Origin: Actinomadura chibensis NBRC 106107
GTDB lineage: Bacteria > Actinomycetota > Actinomycetes > Streptosporangiales > Streptosporangiaceae
DNA length: 64,000 nucleotides
Assembly: GCF_001552135.1 (NCBI RefSeq)
Contig: NZ_BCQP01000030.1
Span: 62,001-126,000 of the forward strand
Direction: 5' to 3'
How positions within the stretch are numbered: the first letter of the stretch is position 1; each line of letters opens with the position of its first letter. Of this stretch, positions 7,787 through 16,224 are shown piece by piece. The notes below the pieces were generated by a model that saw only the letters and a list, made by a program, of their open reading frames with translations, did not search any database and was not told the origin of the DNA. The position numbers and the translations under genes are program-made.

Positions 7787-7973
7787 CTCGCCGCCGCAGC
7801 CTCGCCCGGTTCTTCGACCCGACCGGCGCCCGGTACGGGATCCCCACCTGGCCGTGGCAGATGGCACCGCCGGCGGACGCGACGCCGGATACGTCCTGCC
7901 CCGCCACCTGGGCACCTGCCTCGACTGCGCCGACCGTGAACGCGCCGAGACCACGGAGGTGACCGCGGCATGA
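7783..7973 (+). pseudogene. Zinc-binding RRQRL-type AICE protein, internally deleted
   Basis: The start (MTRRRSLARFFDPTGARYG, then IPTWPWQMAP) matches my memory of RRQRL-motif zinc-binding proteins of actinobacterial elements. The expected RRQRL middle and first cysteine pair are missing. The end of that family (DAGYVLPRHLGTCLDCAD) appears directly afterwards in another frame, stopping at 7971-7973. The in-frame reading instead ends at 7962 after a proline-rich tail. An internal deletion with frameshift is the simplest explanation. Confidence 0.5.
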
Positions 7974-9268
7974 CCGCCACCACCCTGCACGCCGCCGAGA
8001 CCACCACACCCCGACCGATCATCCCCGACGACACCCCGCCGACCATGCCCACCACGCTTGACGGTGCCACCGCCGCGGCGGGCGAGACGTCGCGCCCAGC
8101 TGAAAGCGACGTCTCGCCCGGCGATGCGCGGGGGCGTGCGTTGACCAGTAGCGAGTTCTCCGCGGTCGCGGTGGTCGCCGCGCTGGTGGCGGTGCTGGGC
8201 TTGCTGGGGTTTGTGAACAGTTTCGCTGCCGTGGTCGGGGCGGCGGCGCCGTCGTTCGGGCGGCTGGCGTTCACGGTGCCGCTCGGTATCGACCTGGGCA
8301 TTGCGATCTTCGCCGCCCTGGACATCGTGCTGGCCCGCCTGGACATGCGGATTCGGTGGCTGCGGTTCATCCCGTGGGCGCTGACCGCCGCGACCGTGTA
8401 CCTCAACATCGCGACCGAGGATGGCGTGTTCGGGAAGGTCGCGCATGCGGTGCTTCCCGCGCTGTGGGTGGTGGCGGTGGAGATCGCTGCGCACGTGATC
8501 CGGATCCGCGCCGGGCTGGCCGCCGGAACCCGCATCGACAGCATCCGCGCGTCCCGATGGCTGCTGGCCCCCTGGCCCACGGCCAAGTTGTGGCGGCGGA
8601 TGGTGCTGTGGGAGATCCGCTCCTACCCTGACGCCCTGGCCCGTGAACGCGACCGCGTCCTGGCCCTGACCGACCTGCAGGACACCTACGGCCGGTGGGC
8701 CTGGCGCCGCAAGGCACCCCGGCGGGTCCGCGCCCTGTACCGGCTCGGCGAACTCGTCCCCACGCCCGCCGTGCTGACCGCTGACCGGCCCGAGGCCGAG
8801 CCGCCGGGCGCACTGTCCGGGGTGGCGTTCGCCGGACCCGGCGCGGACCGTCCCGCGCTGGAAACCGGACCGTCCACCCCGGCCGTGGCCGGACCGTCCG
8901 GCGCGCCGTCCGGAGGCCCGTCCCGGCCCCGGACGCGGACCACTGGGCCCCGGTCCGGTGGACGCAAGCGCGGACCGTCCGGCCGCCGGTCCCGGACCCG
9001 GTCCACCAAGACCGCGCCGCCGCCGGATGTGGACGATCTGTTGCCACTCGGCCGTCAAATCGCCGCCGACCTGGCCGCGTCCGGTGAACCGCTGACCCGC
9101 AACACCTTGGCCGCCCGGCTCCGCGCGGCCGGACAGAGCGCGGGCAACGCGCGCGTCGGTGGCCTGTTGGGTCGCCTCAAGACCGAAGCACCCCCTGACC
9201 CCGCCGACAGTCCGGCCGCCGAGGGCATGGCCGCGGCGCCGTTCGCCGAGGGAGAGAACGCACGATGA
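7970..9268 (+). CDS. DUF2637 membrane protein, putative spread/transfer protein
   Basis: The 432-residue protein has a disordered N-terminus and about four transmembrane segments between residues 60 and 190 (FSAVAVVAALVAVLGLLGFV, FTVPLGIDLGIAIFAAL, RFIPWALTAATVYLNI, VLPALWVVAVEIAAHVI). The tail is long, basic and Pro/Arg-rich and ends in a predicted winged-helix-like segment (GEPLTRNTLAARLRAAGQS). The membrane part is typical of DUF2637, which in AICEs sits next to the FtsK-like transfer gene and is thought to act like Spd proteins in intramycelial spread. Its stop overlaps the ftsK-like start (ATGA). A 15-bp perfect inverted repeat lies inside the gene. Confidence 0.75.
   Translation: MTATTLHAAETTTPRPIIPDDTPPTMPTTLDGATAAAGETSRPAESDVSPGDARGRALTSSEFSAVAVVAALVAVLGLLGFVNSFAAVVGAAAPSFGRLAFTVPLGIDLGIAIFAALDIVLARLDMRIRWLRFIPWALTAATVYLNIATEDGVFGKVAHAVLPALWVVAVEIAAHVIRIRAGLAAGTRIDSIRASRWLLAPWPTAKLWRRMVLWEIRSYPDALARERDRVLALTDLQDTYGRWAWRRKAPRRVRALYRLGELVPTPAVLTADRPEAEPPGALSGVAFAGPGADRPALETGPSTPAVAGPSGAPSGGPSRPRTRTTGPRSGGRKRGPSGRRSRTRSTKTAPPPDVDDLLPLGRQIAADLAASGEPLTRNTLAARLRAAGQSAGNARVGGLLGRLKTEAPPDPADSPAAEGMAAAPFAEGENAR
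8079..8120 (+). repeat. Perfect hairpin inside the DUF2637 gene
   Basis: CGGGCGAGACGTCGC (8079-8093) and its exact complement (8106-8120) flank a 12-base loop within the disordered N-terminal coding part. Codon constraints do not require such symmetry. Confidence 0.6.
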
Positions 9269-11499
9269 ATCACGCCAAGGCCATGGGCGAGGTCGTCCGC
9301 CTGCCCGTCAAGCACGCCGACCACACTGCCGATCCCGACACCGCGCACGCCCTCGATGCCCCGGCCACCGGATCGGACGGCATCGGCGACGGCATCCCGG
9401 ACGGCACCCCGCCCGCGCCGGTCCCGGCCGCTGACGACGGGGAGGCGCTTGAGGGCCGCGTGCTGGTCGACCGCCCCGACACGTTCCGGCCGGATGTGCG
9501 CGCCCGCCGGATGTCCGGCGAGCGTGTGCAGCGCCGCCCGATCATCGCGCCATGGCTGCGCGACCGTAGCGAGGCCCGCGCCACCATCCGGTGGGCGGTC
9601 GGCTACGCCGGACACGTCACCGGCTACCACGCCGCCCGGATCCCGCTGTACTCGCTGCGTCTGGCCGGACGCTCCCCGCGCGGCCTGTTCCGGGTGGTGG
9701 TGGGCACGTGGCGGTGGACGTTCGATATCGAGTCGCGGCCGCTGCGCACGCACGCCATCGACCGCCGCAACGACGAGGCGTACCTGAAGTTGATGAGCGA
9801 GCGCAACGACCGCGTCCGCGCCCGCATGCTCGTCACTGGCGCCGGGCTGGCCGGTACCGGGCTGGCTGCCATGTCGGTGGTCGCTGCCGGTGGCGTCACC
9901 CAAACCGCCGTGCTGGCCGCGCTGGTGCTGCTGCTGGGGTGGATCGGGACGCCGACCGATCGCCGGATCCTGGACACCGCTGTCGTGTCGACCAAGGCGC
10001 CCAAGCTCACCTCGGAGATCGTGGTGCGGGCGCTGGCCGCGCTCGGTAACGCCGAGATCAACAAGGCGGTCGGCAAGGGCGGGACCGGGATCACTTTCCC
10101 CGCCCCGATCACGCGGGACGGCCCCGGATGGCGCGCTGAGGTCGACTTGCCGTACGGGGTGACGGCGACCGACATCATGGAGCGTCGCGATCGCCTCGCC
10201 TCCGGTCTGCGCCGCCCCCTTGGGTGCGTGTGGCCTGAACCTGCGCACGACCAGCACGCCGGGCGGTTGGTGCTGTGGGTCGGTGACCAGGACATGAACC
10301 AGGTCAAGCCGGTCGCCGGACCGCTGGCCAAGACCGCCGCCCGCGTGGACCTGTTCAAGCCGGTCCCGTTCGGCACCGACCAGCGCGGACGCCCGGTCAC
10401 CGTGGAACTGATGTACGCCAACGCCCTGATCGGGGCGATGCCCGGCATGGGCAAGACGTTCGCGATGCGCGTGCTGGCCCTGGCCGCCGCCCTGGACCCG
10501 TCTGCCGAACTGCGCGTCTACGAACTCAAGGGCACCGGTGACCTGTCGGGCCTGGAGAAGGTCGCCCACCAGTATGGATCCGGGCAGGATGACGACACCC
10601 TCGCCGAGTGCCTGGCCGCGCTGCGCGAGCTGCGCAAGGACCTGGAGCGGCGCGCCAAGGCGATTCGCAAGCTGCCCAAGGACATCTGTCCGGAGAACAA
10701 GGTCACTCCGGAACTGGCCGCCAAGCGGTCGCTGGGCCTGTTCCCGTCGGTGTTCATCCTGGACGAGTGCCAGAACCTGTTCGCCCACCCCGACTTTGGT
10801 GACGAGGCCGCCCGGCTGGCCATCGACATCATCAAACTCGGCCGCGCCCTGGGCGTGATCCTGCTGCTGGCCACCCAGCGGCCGGACAAGGACTCGTTGC
10901 CGACTGGTGTCTCGGCGAACGTGGGGCTGCGGTTCTGCCTGAAGGTCATGGGCCAGACCGAGAACGACATGATCCTGGGCACCTCGATGTACAAGAACGG
11001 GATCCGCGCCACCACCTTCACCAAGAAGGACAAGGGCATCGGCTACCTGGCAGGCGAGGCCGACGACCCGCAGATCGTCCGCAGCTACTACATCGACAAC
11101 CCCGCCGCCGACCGCATCGCCGACCGCGCCCGCGCGCTGCGCAAGGCCGCTGGCACCCTCACTGGCCACGCCATCGGGGAGGACACCGCACCGGCCGCCG
11201 ACGACGGCGCGTCCCTGCTGGAAGACCTCGCCGCCGTCATGGCGCCCGGCGAGGCCAAGGTGCACTCCCAAGTGCTGGTCGACCGCCTCGCCGAACTCCG
11301 CCCGGCTGTCTACGGCCCGTGGAGCGACCTCGACCCGACCGGCAAGGCACGCCAGCTCGCCGCCGCGCTCAAGCCCTACGGAATCGGCACACCGCAGGTT
11401 TGGGGACAGGACGAAACCGGCAAGGGCCGCAACCTCAAGGGCGTCCACCGCGACCACATCACCGACGCCCTGAACGCCACCCGCCGCACCGCCCGGTAG
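9265..11499 (+). CDS. FtsK/SpoIIIE-type DNA translocase (Tra, conjugative transfer)
   Basis: A 744-residue P-loop translocase. It has two membrane-spanning segments near residues 188-230 (MLVTGAGLAGTGLAAMSVV, VLAALVLLLGWIG), Walker A GAMPGMGKT at about 390, and Walker B SVFILDEC at about 495. A sensor-like LLLATQRPDKDSLPTG follows, and the C-terminal winged-helix region is at about 640-740. One such protein, TraB/TraSA, is enough to move double-stranded DNA between mycelial cells in Streptomyces elements. It would act at the hyphal-tip membrane and bind a cis-acting locus (clt). A strong palindromic repeat lies immediately downstream and is a candidate for that locus. Confidence 0.9.
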   Translation: MNHAKAMGEVVRLPVKHADHTADPDTAHALDAPATGSDGIGDGIPDGTPPAPVPAADDGEALEGRVLVDRPDTFRPDVRARRMSGERVQRRPIIAPWLRDRSEARATIRWAVGYAGHVTGYHAARIPLYSLRLAGRSPRGLFRVVVGTWRWTFDIESRPLRTHAIDRRNDEAYLKLMSERNDRVRARMLVTGAGLAGTGLAAMSVVAAGGVTQTAVLAALVLLLGWIGTPTDRRILDTAVVSTKAPKLTSEIVVRALAALGNAEINKAVGKGGTGITFPAPITRDGPGWRAEVDLPYGVTATDIMERRDRLASGLRRPLGCVWPEPAHDQHAGRLVLWVGDQDMNQVKPVAGPLAKTAARVDLFKPVPFGTDQRGRPVTVELMYANALIGAMPGMGKTFAMRVLALAAALDPSAELRVYELKGTGDLSGLEKVAHQYGSGQDDDTLAECLAALRELRKDLERRAKAIRKLPKDICPENKVTPELAAKRSLGLFPSVFILDECQNLFAHPDFGDEAARLAIDIIKLGRALGVILLLATQRPDKDSLPTGVSANVGLRFCLKVMGQTENDMILGTSMYKNGIRATTFTKKDKGIGYLAGEADDPQIVRSYYIDNPAADRIADRARALRKAAGTLTGHAIGEDTAPAADDGASLLEDLAAVMAPGEAKVHSQVLVDRLAELRPAVYGPWSDLDPTGKARQLAAALKPYGIGTPQVWGQDETGKGRNLKGVHRDHITDALNATRRTAR

Positions 11500-11511
11500 A
11501 CCGCCGCCGCG

Positions 11512-11549
11512 CCTCTAGGTCTAGAGGCCGCCACCTCTAGACCTAGAGG
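11512..11549. repeat. Double palindrome downstream of the translocase gene (candidate clt)
   Basis: CCTCTAGGTCTAGAGG (11512-11527) and its exact complement (11534-11549) flank six bases, and each arm is itself nearly palindromic. Further CTAGA/TCTAG units follow to about 11604. CTAG is rare in high-GC actinomycete DNA, so the density stands out. There is no T-tract, so a terminator is less likely than a protein-binding locus. Confidence 0.55.
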
Positions 11550-11641
11550 CCTCTCTAGACACCCATCGGCCGTCTGACCAGTGATCTAGCGCCTAGACCC
11601 GCCACCTGCGACAACCGCCCAAACCGCCCTGGAGGCCACTT

Positions 11642-11911
11642 GTGAGCCCCCTGCTCGCCGCTGCTAGCCACACCGCCCACCCGTCCGCCGCATGGCTCCT
11701 GCTCGCCACCCTCGGCGCCGCCGCCTACCTCGCCCACTGCGTCATCTGGCCATATCGGGCCTGCCGCAAATGCGACGGCGCCGGGCGCTTCCGCTCCCCA
11801 TCCGGCCGCACCTGGCGCTACTGCAACCGCTGCAAAGGCCGCGGTGCGCAACTGCGCACCGGCCGCCGCGTCTGGACCCACCTCAAGAACGTCGACCGCA
11901 ACCGCCGTTAA
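11642..11911 (+). CDS. Small zinc-ribbon membrane-anchored protein (89 aa)
   Basis: From GTG 11642 the protein has one N-terminal hydrophobic segment (SAAWLLLATLGAAAYLAHCV). A DnaJ-like pair of knuckles follows, CRKCDGAGR and CNRCKGRGA, spaced to bind one zinc. The C-terminus is basic. The role is unknown; the layout suggests a membrane-tethered nucleic-acid- or protein-binding module. Confidence 0.6.
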   Translation: MSPLLAAASHTAHPSAAWLLLATLGAAAYLAHCVIWPYRACRKCDGAGRFRSPSGRTWRYCNRCKGRGAQLRTGRRVWTHLKNVDRNRR

Positions 11912-11970
11912 CCAGCCGCCCAGCCCCGGCGGCGCCGCCGACCGCCCGACAGACAAACGGGCGGCCCGAC

Positions 11971-12019
11971 GCACAAGCCACCAAGCACGCCGCCGGACCG
12001 CCCTACCCAACCGTTCACG
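11971..12019 (+). repeat. Dispersed bipartite repeat, copy 2
   Basis: GCACAAGCCACCAAGC and the following ACGCCGCC (11971-11994) match copy 1 exactly; a 12-base gap is followed by CCAACCGTTCACG (12007-12019). It ends 40 bases before ATG 12059, in the gap that otherwise separates two zinc-ribbon genes. Confidence 0.65.
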
Positions 12020-12058
12020 CGCCCCAACGAGGACTCGCGAAATGGAGGTACGTCCATC

Positions 12059-12475
12059 ATGACGCACAACCCCTCCGAACTTCCGCCTGTCGAGCAATGG
12101 CCCATGCTGGCCGCGCCCGACTGCCCCACCTGCCAACGCCCCACCGACGTGGCATGGATCAGCCCCGCCACCATGGCGACCGGCGCCGAGGTCAACGTCT
12201 GGCGCTGCCACGCCTGCCCCGCCGACTTCGCCATCCCCGCCGTCCGCTGGCCCGTGCTGGACGGCCCCGACTGCCCGCACTGCCGCACCGACGTCACCTG
12301 CTGGGCCGCGCTCGCCCCCGACACCCTCGGCGACCTGTGGACGTGTGAGCACGGGCACGAGTTCGTGCTCACCCCCGAAGGGATCGTCATCACGCCTGGC
12401 AATGAGGACCTGTCGGACTGGGCGCCGGTCTGGCCGCGCACCAAGCGCGACCGGCACGACGGTGACCCCGCATGA
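12059..12475 (+). CDS. Double zinc-ribbon protein (138 aa)
   Basis: ATG 12059 follows GGAGGT. The protein carries two cysteine sets, CPTC with CHAC in the first half and CPHC with CEHGH in the second, as in two consecutive zinc ribbons; the rest is hydrophobic and aromatic. I know of no named family. It is the first gene after repeat copy 2, and its stop overlaps the next ATG, so it heads a transcript leading to the PP-loop and primase genes. Confidence 0.6.
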   Translation: MTHNPSELPPVEQWPMLAAPDCPTCQRPTDVAWISPATMATGAEVNVWRCHACPADFAIPAVRWPVLDGPDCPHCRTDVTCWAALAPDTLGDLWTCEHGHEFVLTPEGIVITPGNEDLSDWAPVWPRTKRDRHDGDPA

Positions 12476-12633
12476 CGCGCCCCGCCAAGCCCGTCGCACC
12501 GGTGACCCGAAGGACCGCCGAGTTGCGCCGAGGGAACGCGATCTATGTCCGCGGCATCGGCACCGTGCCCGTGGTCGCGGTGATGCCACTGCCGCGCGGT
12601 CAGGCGCTCATCGTGCTGCCTGGGGAGGCGTGA
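12472..12633 (+). CDS. Small hypothetical protein (53 aa)
   Basis: The 53-codon frame is coupled on both sides by ATGA and TGATG overlaps. It starts MTRPAKPVAPVTRRTAELRR, and its second half (IYVRGIGTVPVVAVMPLP) looks like a small beta-barrel. No known domain. The coupling to both neighbours is the main support. Confidence 0.55.
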   Translation: MTRPAKPVAPVTRRTAELRRGNAIYVRGIGTVPVVAVMPLPRGQALIVLPGEA

Positions 12634-13718
12634 TGGGACGCCGGATCACTGCCCCGGCGATGCTGCCCGGGATGCCCGACACGGTCGGCGGGCAGCCCGC
12701 CAAGGCCGACGCGCCGCCACCCGCCCGCACCTTGGACGAGGCCATTGCGCGCAGCCATGACATCATCGCCGAAGCCCTGGACCGGTACCCGATCGTGGCG
12801 CGGCAAGCGCTGATATCGGGCGGTAACGACTCCACCGTCCTGGCGCATCTGGTGCGCGGCTATCTGGACTCCTCACCCGATGACGCCCTGGTGCACGTCA
12901 ACACCGGCATCGGGATCGAGGACACCCGCCAATACGTCCGCGACACCGCCGCCGCCTGGGGACTGCCGCTGCGGGAGCTGCACCCCCGCGACTCCTACGA
13001 AGACCTCGTTCTCGGCAAGGTCATCGCCCGTACTGGACCCAATGCGGGCAAACGGCAGGTGTGGGTGGGGTTCCCCGGTCCGGCCGGACACAAGGTGATG
13101 TATCGCCGGTTGAAGGACGAGCCGTTGCAGCGCAACCGCGCCGCGATCCTTGGCCGGTCGGGCAGGTCGCGCAAGGTGCTGTACCTGGCGGGGATGCGGT
13201 GGGGCGAGTCTGACCGCCGGTTCCGCAACGCCCAAGAGATCGACCCGCAAGGCGGCATCGTGTGGTGCTCGCCCATCGTGCACTTCACCAACACCCAAAT
13301 GGCCGAGTACAAACGCCGGTTCGGTCTGCCGCGCAACGAGGTCACCGACCACCTGCACATGTCCGCCGAATGCCTGTGCGGCTCCTACGCCAAACCCGGT
13401 GAACTGGAAGAAATCGAATTCTTCTACCCCCGCACCGCCTACCGCATCCGATCCCTGGAGAAGAAGGCCGCCGACCTGGGCATCACCAACTGCCGGTGGG
13501 GCCGCAAACCCCCCACCGGTAGCACGGTCAAGCCCGGCACGGTGGCCGGACGGCTGTGCTCGGGCTGCCCCGAACCCCAGCAGGGACAGACCGACCTATT
13601 CCAGCAATGGGCCGCTCAAGGACTGCTGAGCCCCGAACACGCCCGCGCCTTCACCACCCAAACCGACACGTCACCGGGCGGGGCCTGCGCCACCGCCACG
13701 CCTGGGGGTGGGGCATGA
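12633..13718 (+). CDS. PP-loop ATPase, phosphoadenosine phosphosulfate reductase family
   Basis: A 361-residue protein with the PP-loop SGGNDSTVLAHL near residue 65. An adenine-loop region is at HVNTGIGIEDTRQYV, and the cysteine groups CLCGS (about 250) and CSGCPEP (about 310) could hold an iron-sulfur cluster. The family includes PAPS reductases and the DndC-type enzymes of DNA phosphorothioation; element-borne members are mostly uncharacterised. There are no dndB, dndD or dndE neighbours, so DNA modification cannot be claimed. It is coupled to the genes on both sides and lies between transfer and replication modules. Confidence 0.75.
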   Translation: MGRRITAPAMLPGMPDTVGGQPAKADAPPPARTLDEAIARSHDIIAEALDRYPIVARQALISGGNDSTVLAHLVRGYLDSSPDDALVHVNTGIGIEDTRQYVRDTAAAWGLPLRELHPRDSYEDLVLGKVIARTGPNAGKRQVWVGFPGPAGHKVMYRRLKDEPLQRNRAAILGRSGRSRKVLYLAGMRWGESDRRFRNAQEIDPQGGIVWCSPIVHFTNTQMAEYKRRFGLPRNEVTDHLHMSAECLCGSYAKPGELEEIEFFYPRTAYRIRSLEKKAADLGITNCRWGRKPPTGSTVKPGTVAGRLCSGCPEPQQGQTDLFQQWAAQGLLSPEHARAFTTQTDTSPGGACATATPGGGA

Positions 13719-13942
13719 CTCGCCCGCCTACTGGCCTGAACTGGCGCTCGGCCGTGCACTGGGGAGGCGGACGCCGCCTGCCGTGCGCGCACTGCGGAAG
13801 GGGCGCGTTCTGCCGCGACGAGCACGGCCACCCCTGCCACAAGACGTGCGCCGAAGCGGTCATGCGGTACGCCACCCGTGGTGCCCGGGACAACGCTGGG
13901 CGCTCGTCCAGCGCCCTGGGGTTGGACGGTGAGGCCGCATGA
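13715..13942 (+). CDS. Small cysteine/histidine-rich protein (75 aa)
   Basis: A 75-residue protein starting at ATG 13715 inside the previous stop. CAHCGRGAFC, HGHPCHKTC and neighbouring residues form a likely zinc-binding knuckle. It directly precedes and overlaps the primase gene, so it may assist replication; that is inference from position only. Confidence 0.55.
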   Translation: MTRPPTGLNWRSAVHWGGGRRLPCAHCGRGAFCRDEHGHPCHKTCAEAVMRYATRGARDNAGRSSSALGLDGEAA

Positions 13943-14902
13943 CCGCCACCCGAGCTACGGGCAGGACCATGCACACCGCTGCCGCCGCGCTGGCGTGCGC
14001 GGCGCGCGGCTGGCACGTGTTCCCGCTGCGTCCCGGCGACAAGCGGCCCCTGCCCCGGTTCACCGACTGGGAAGCCCACGCCACCACCGACCCGGCCCGG
14101 ATCCGCGCCTTCTGGGGCCGCGGCCCGGCGTTCAACATCGCGATAGCGTGCGGCCCCTCCGAGCTGGTGGTGGTCGACCTGGACACCCCCAAGCCCGGCG
14201 AGCACCCGCCCGCCGCCTGGGCGCTGCCGGGGGTGAACGAGGGCGCCGATGTGCTGGCCGTGCTCGCCGAACGACACGGCGAGGCGTTCCCCCCTCGACA
14301 CCTTCACCGTGACCACCCGCCGCGGCGGAACCCACCTGTACTTCACCACCCCGCCCGGCACTGAACTGCGCAACACCTCAGGGCGGCACGCCACCGGGTT
14401 GGGCTGGCTGGTCGACACCCGCGCCGCCGGTGGCTACGTCCTCGCCCCGGGAAGCTTCGTAGATCTGCCGGACGGCACCGGGCCCTACCAGGTCGCCAAC
14501 CCGGCGGCCCCGGCCCCGCTGCCGCAATGGCTGGCCCGGCTGCTCACCCCCGCCCCGCGCCCCGCTCCGCCCTTGAGTGCCTCGCCTGTCGCCGGGACCG
14601 TGGCGGACCTGCCCGCCTACGTCCAAGCGGCACTCAAGGGAGAAGCGGCGCGCGTCACCGCAGCGGTCACGGGTGGCCGCAACCACGCGCTCAACAAAGC
14701 CGCCTACAACCTCGGCCGCCTGACCGCCACCGGCGCCCTAGACGCCGACTTGGCCGCGTCCGTGCTATTCGAGGCCGCCTCCGTCCACTTCTGCACTGGC
14801 CCCACCGCCTTCACACCCGCCGACGCCCGCGCCACCATCCGATCCGCGCTGGCCGCGGGGGCTCGCAACCCACGCACCATCACCAGGGGGAACCCCGCAT
14901 GA
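13939..14902 (+). pseudogene. Bifunctional primase/polymerase (prim-pol), frameshifted
   Basis: The first frame (13939-14364) carries the archaeo-eukaryotic primase-type N-terminus (ARGWHVFPLRPGDKRPL, DWEAHATTDPARI) and the metal-binding VVVDLDTPKPG. The rest of the domain (DTFTVTTRRGGTHLYFTTPP, SFVDLPDGTGPYQV) and the C-terminal helical part (GGRNHALNKAAYNLGRL) lie in a second frame ending at 14902. They join at a run of six C residues (14289-14294); five would restore one protein of about 320 residues. Prim-pol proteins start replication of many AICEs together with the helicase encoded next. Either the gene is broken or the extra C is a sequence error. Confidence 0.75.
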
Positions 14903-16107
14903 CCACACCCGCCGACCAACCCCGCCACCCCGGCGGCACCGACGCCGCCGACCCGCCCGCCGATCTGGACGGCGCGGCCCTGCTGAACAGGCTGCGCGGC
15001 GCGCTGACCCGGTATGTGATCCTGCCGTCCCCGCAAGCCGCCGATGCCGTCACACTGTGGATCGCCGCGACCCACGCTCAACCGGCGTGGCCGCACGCGC
15101 CCCGGCTGGTGATCCGCGCACCGGAGAAGCGGTGCGGCAAGTCCCGGCTGCTGGACGTGGTGGAGGCGACATGCCACGCCCCGTTCATCACCGTCAATTC
15201 CTCCCCGGCCGCGGTCTACCGCTCCATCACCGACGACCCGCCCACCCTGCTAGTGGACGAGGCCGACACCATCTTCGGCGCCAAAGCCGAAGGAAACGAA
15301 GACCTACGCGGACTGCTCAACGCCGGGCATCAACGCAACCGCCCGGCCAAGCGCTACGACGCCAACTCCAACCGCGTCGAATCCATCCCCACCTTCGCCA
15401 TGGCCGCACTCGCCGGAATCGGCGCCATGCCCGACACCATCGAAGACCGCGCCGTGGTCGTCCGTATGCGCCGCCGCGCACCCGGCGAAACCGTCGCGCC
15501 GTTCCGGCACCGCCGCGACCGGCCGCCGCTCCGCCACCTCGCCGCCGACCTGTCGCGCTGGCTGCGCGCCGACCTGCCGACACTGGAAGCCGCCGAACCG
15601 CCCATGCCGGTCGAAGACCGCGCCGCCGACACCTGGGAACCCCTCGTCACCGTCGCCGACTACGCGGGCGGACAGTGGCCCGACCGCGCCCGCGCCGCCG
15701 TCCTGGCCCTGACCGCCGAGGCCGACGACAACGGCCAGATGTCCACCCGGCTGCGGCTGCTCACCGACTGCCGCACCGCGTTCGGCGCCGACCCGGCCCT
15801 ACCGACCGCCGTTCTCCTTGACCGACTCAAGACCGACCCCGAAGCCCCGTGGTGCGACTACGGGCCCAACGGGCTGACCGCCATGAAACTCGGCACCATC
15901 CTGCGCGAATACGAGATCCGCTCCAGCAACATCCGGTTCCTGGACGGCACCCAGGCCAAGGGCTACCAGCGCGCCGACTTCACCGACGCATGGGCCCGCT
16001 ACTGCCCCCAACCCACCCGACCCGAGGACGAGAACACCCCGGCCGCCAGGGGTAGCCGTCCCAGCCGTCCCAGCCTCGTCATCGCAGGTCAACGCGGGAC
16101 GGCTTGA
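14899..16107 (+). CDS. DUF3631 ATPase/helicase, AICE replication protein
   Basis: A 402-residue P-loop ATPase. It has a Walker A-like RAPEKRCGKSRLLD near residue 75, Walker B TLLVDEADTIF near 117 and arginine-rich sensor motifs (EDRAVVVRMRRRAPGE). The DUF3631 C-terminal domain includes DYGPNGLTAMKLGTIL. In AICEs this protein works with the prim-pol encoded immediately upstream (ATGA overlap). The last 20 codons are built from the iteron array, so origin and rep gene overlap physically. Confidence 0.8.
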   Translation: MTTPADQPRHPGGTDAADPPADLDGAALLNRLRGALTRYVILPSPQAADAVTLWIAATHAQPAWPHAPRLVIRAPEKRCGKSRLLDVVEATCHAPFITVNSSPAAVYRSITDDPPTLLVDEADTIFGAKAEGNEDLRGLLNAGHQRNRPAKRYDANSNRVESIPTFAMAALAGIGAMPDTIEDRAVVVRMRRRAPGETVAPFRHRRDRPPLRHLAADLSRWLRADLPTLEAAEPPMPVEDRAADTWEPLVTVADYAGGQWPDRARAAVLALTAEADDNGQMSTRLRLLTDCRTAFGADPALPTAVLLDRLKTDPEAPWCDYGPNGLTAMKLGTILREYEIRSSNIRFLDGTQAKGYQRADFTDAWARYCPQPTRPEDENTPAARGSRPSRPSLVIAGQRGTA

Positions 16108-16195
16108 AACCCTGGGACGGCTAAGCCGTCCCACCCGCGCAAGCCGTCCCAGCCTCACCAGCACAAATGACCCTGGGACGGCTGGGACGGCTACC
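16051..16195. repeat. Iteron array, candidate replication origin of the AICE
   Basis: Eight copies of AGCCGTCCCA (one with a mismatch) occur in 142 bp. Forward copies are at 16054, 16063, 16124 and 16142; reverse copies at 16095 (mismatched), 16113, 16174 and 16183. This gives the order ++ -- ++ --. The outermost pairs form a perfect 23-bp inverted repeat (16051-16073 and 16173-16195). Position at the end of the rep genes and the iteron form are what an AICE oriV needs. Confidence 0.75.
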
Positions 16196-16224
16196 CCTCG
16201 CCCAACCACCACACCCACCCCGGC

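Noticed and set aside
9055-11457. 800-codon open frame on the minus strand
   Set aside because: Antisense shadow of the FtsK-like gene; Gly/Arg/Gln-rich without domain marks, produced by GC bias at third positions.
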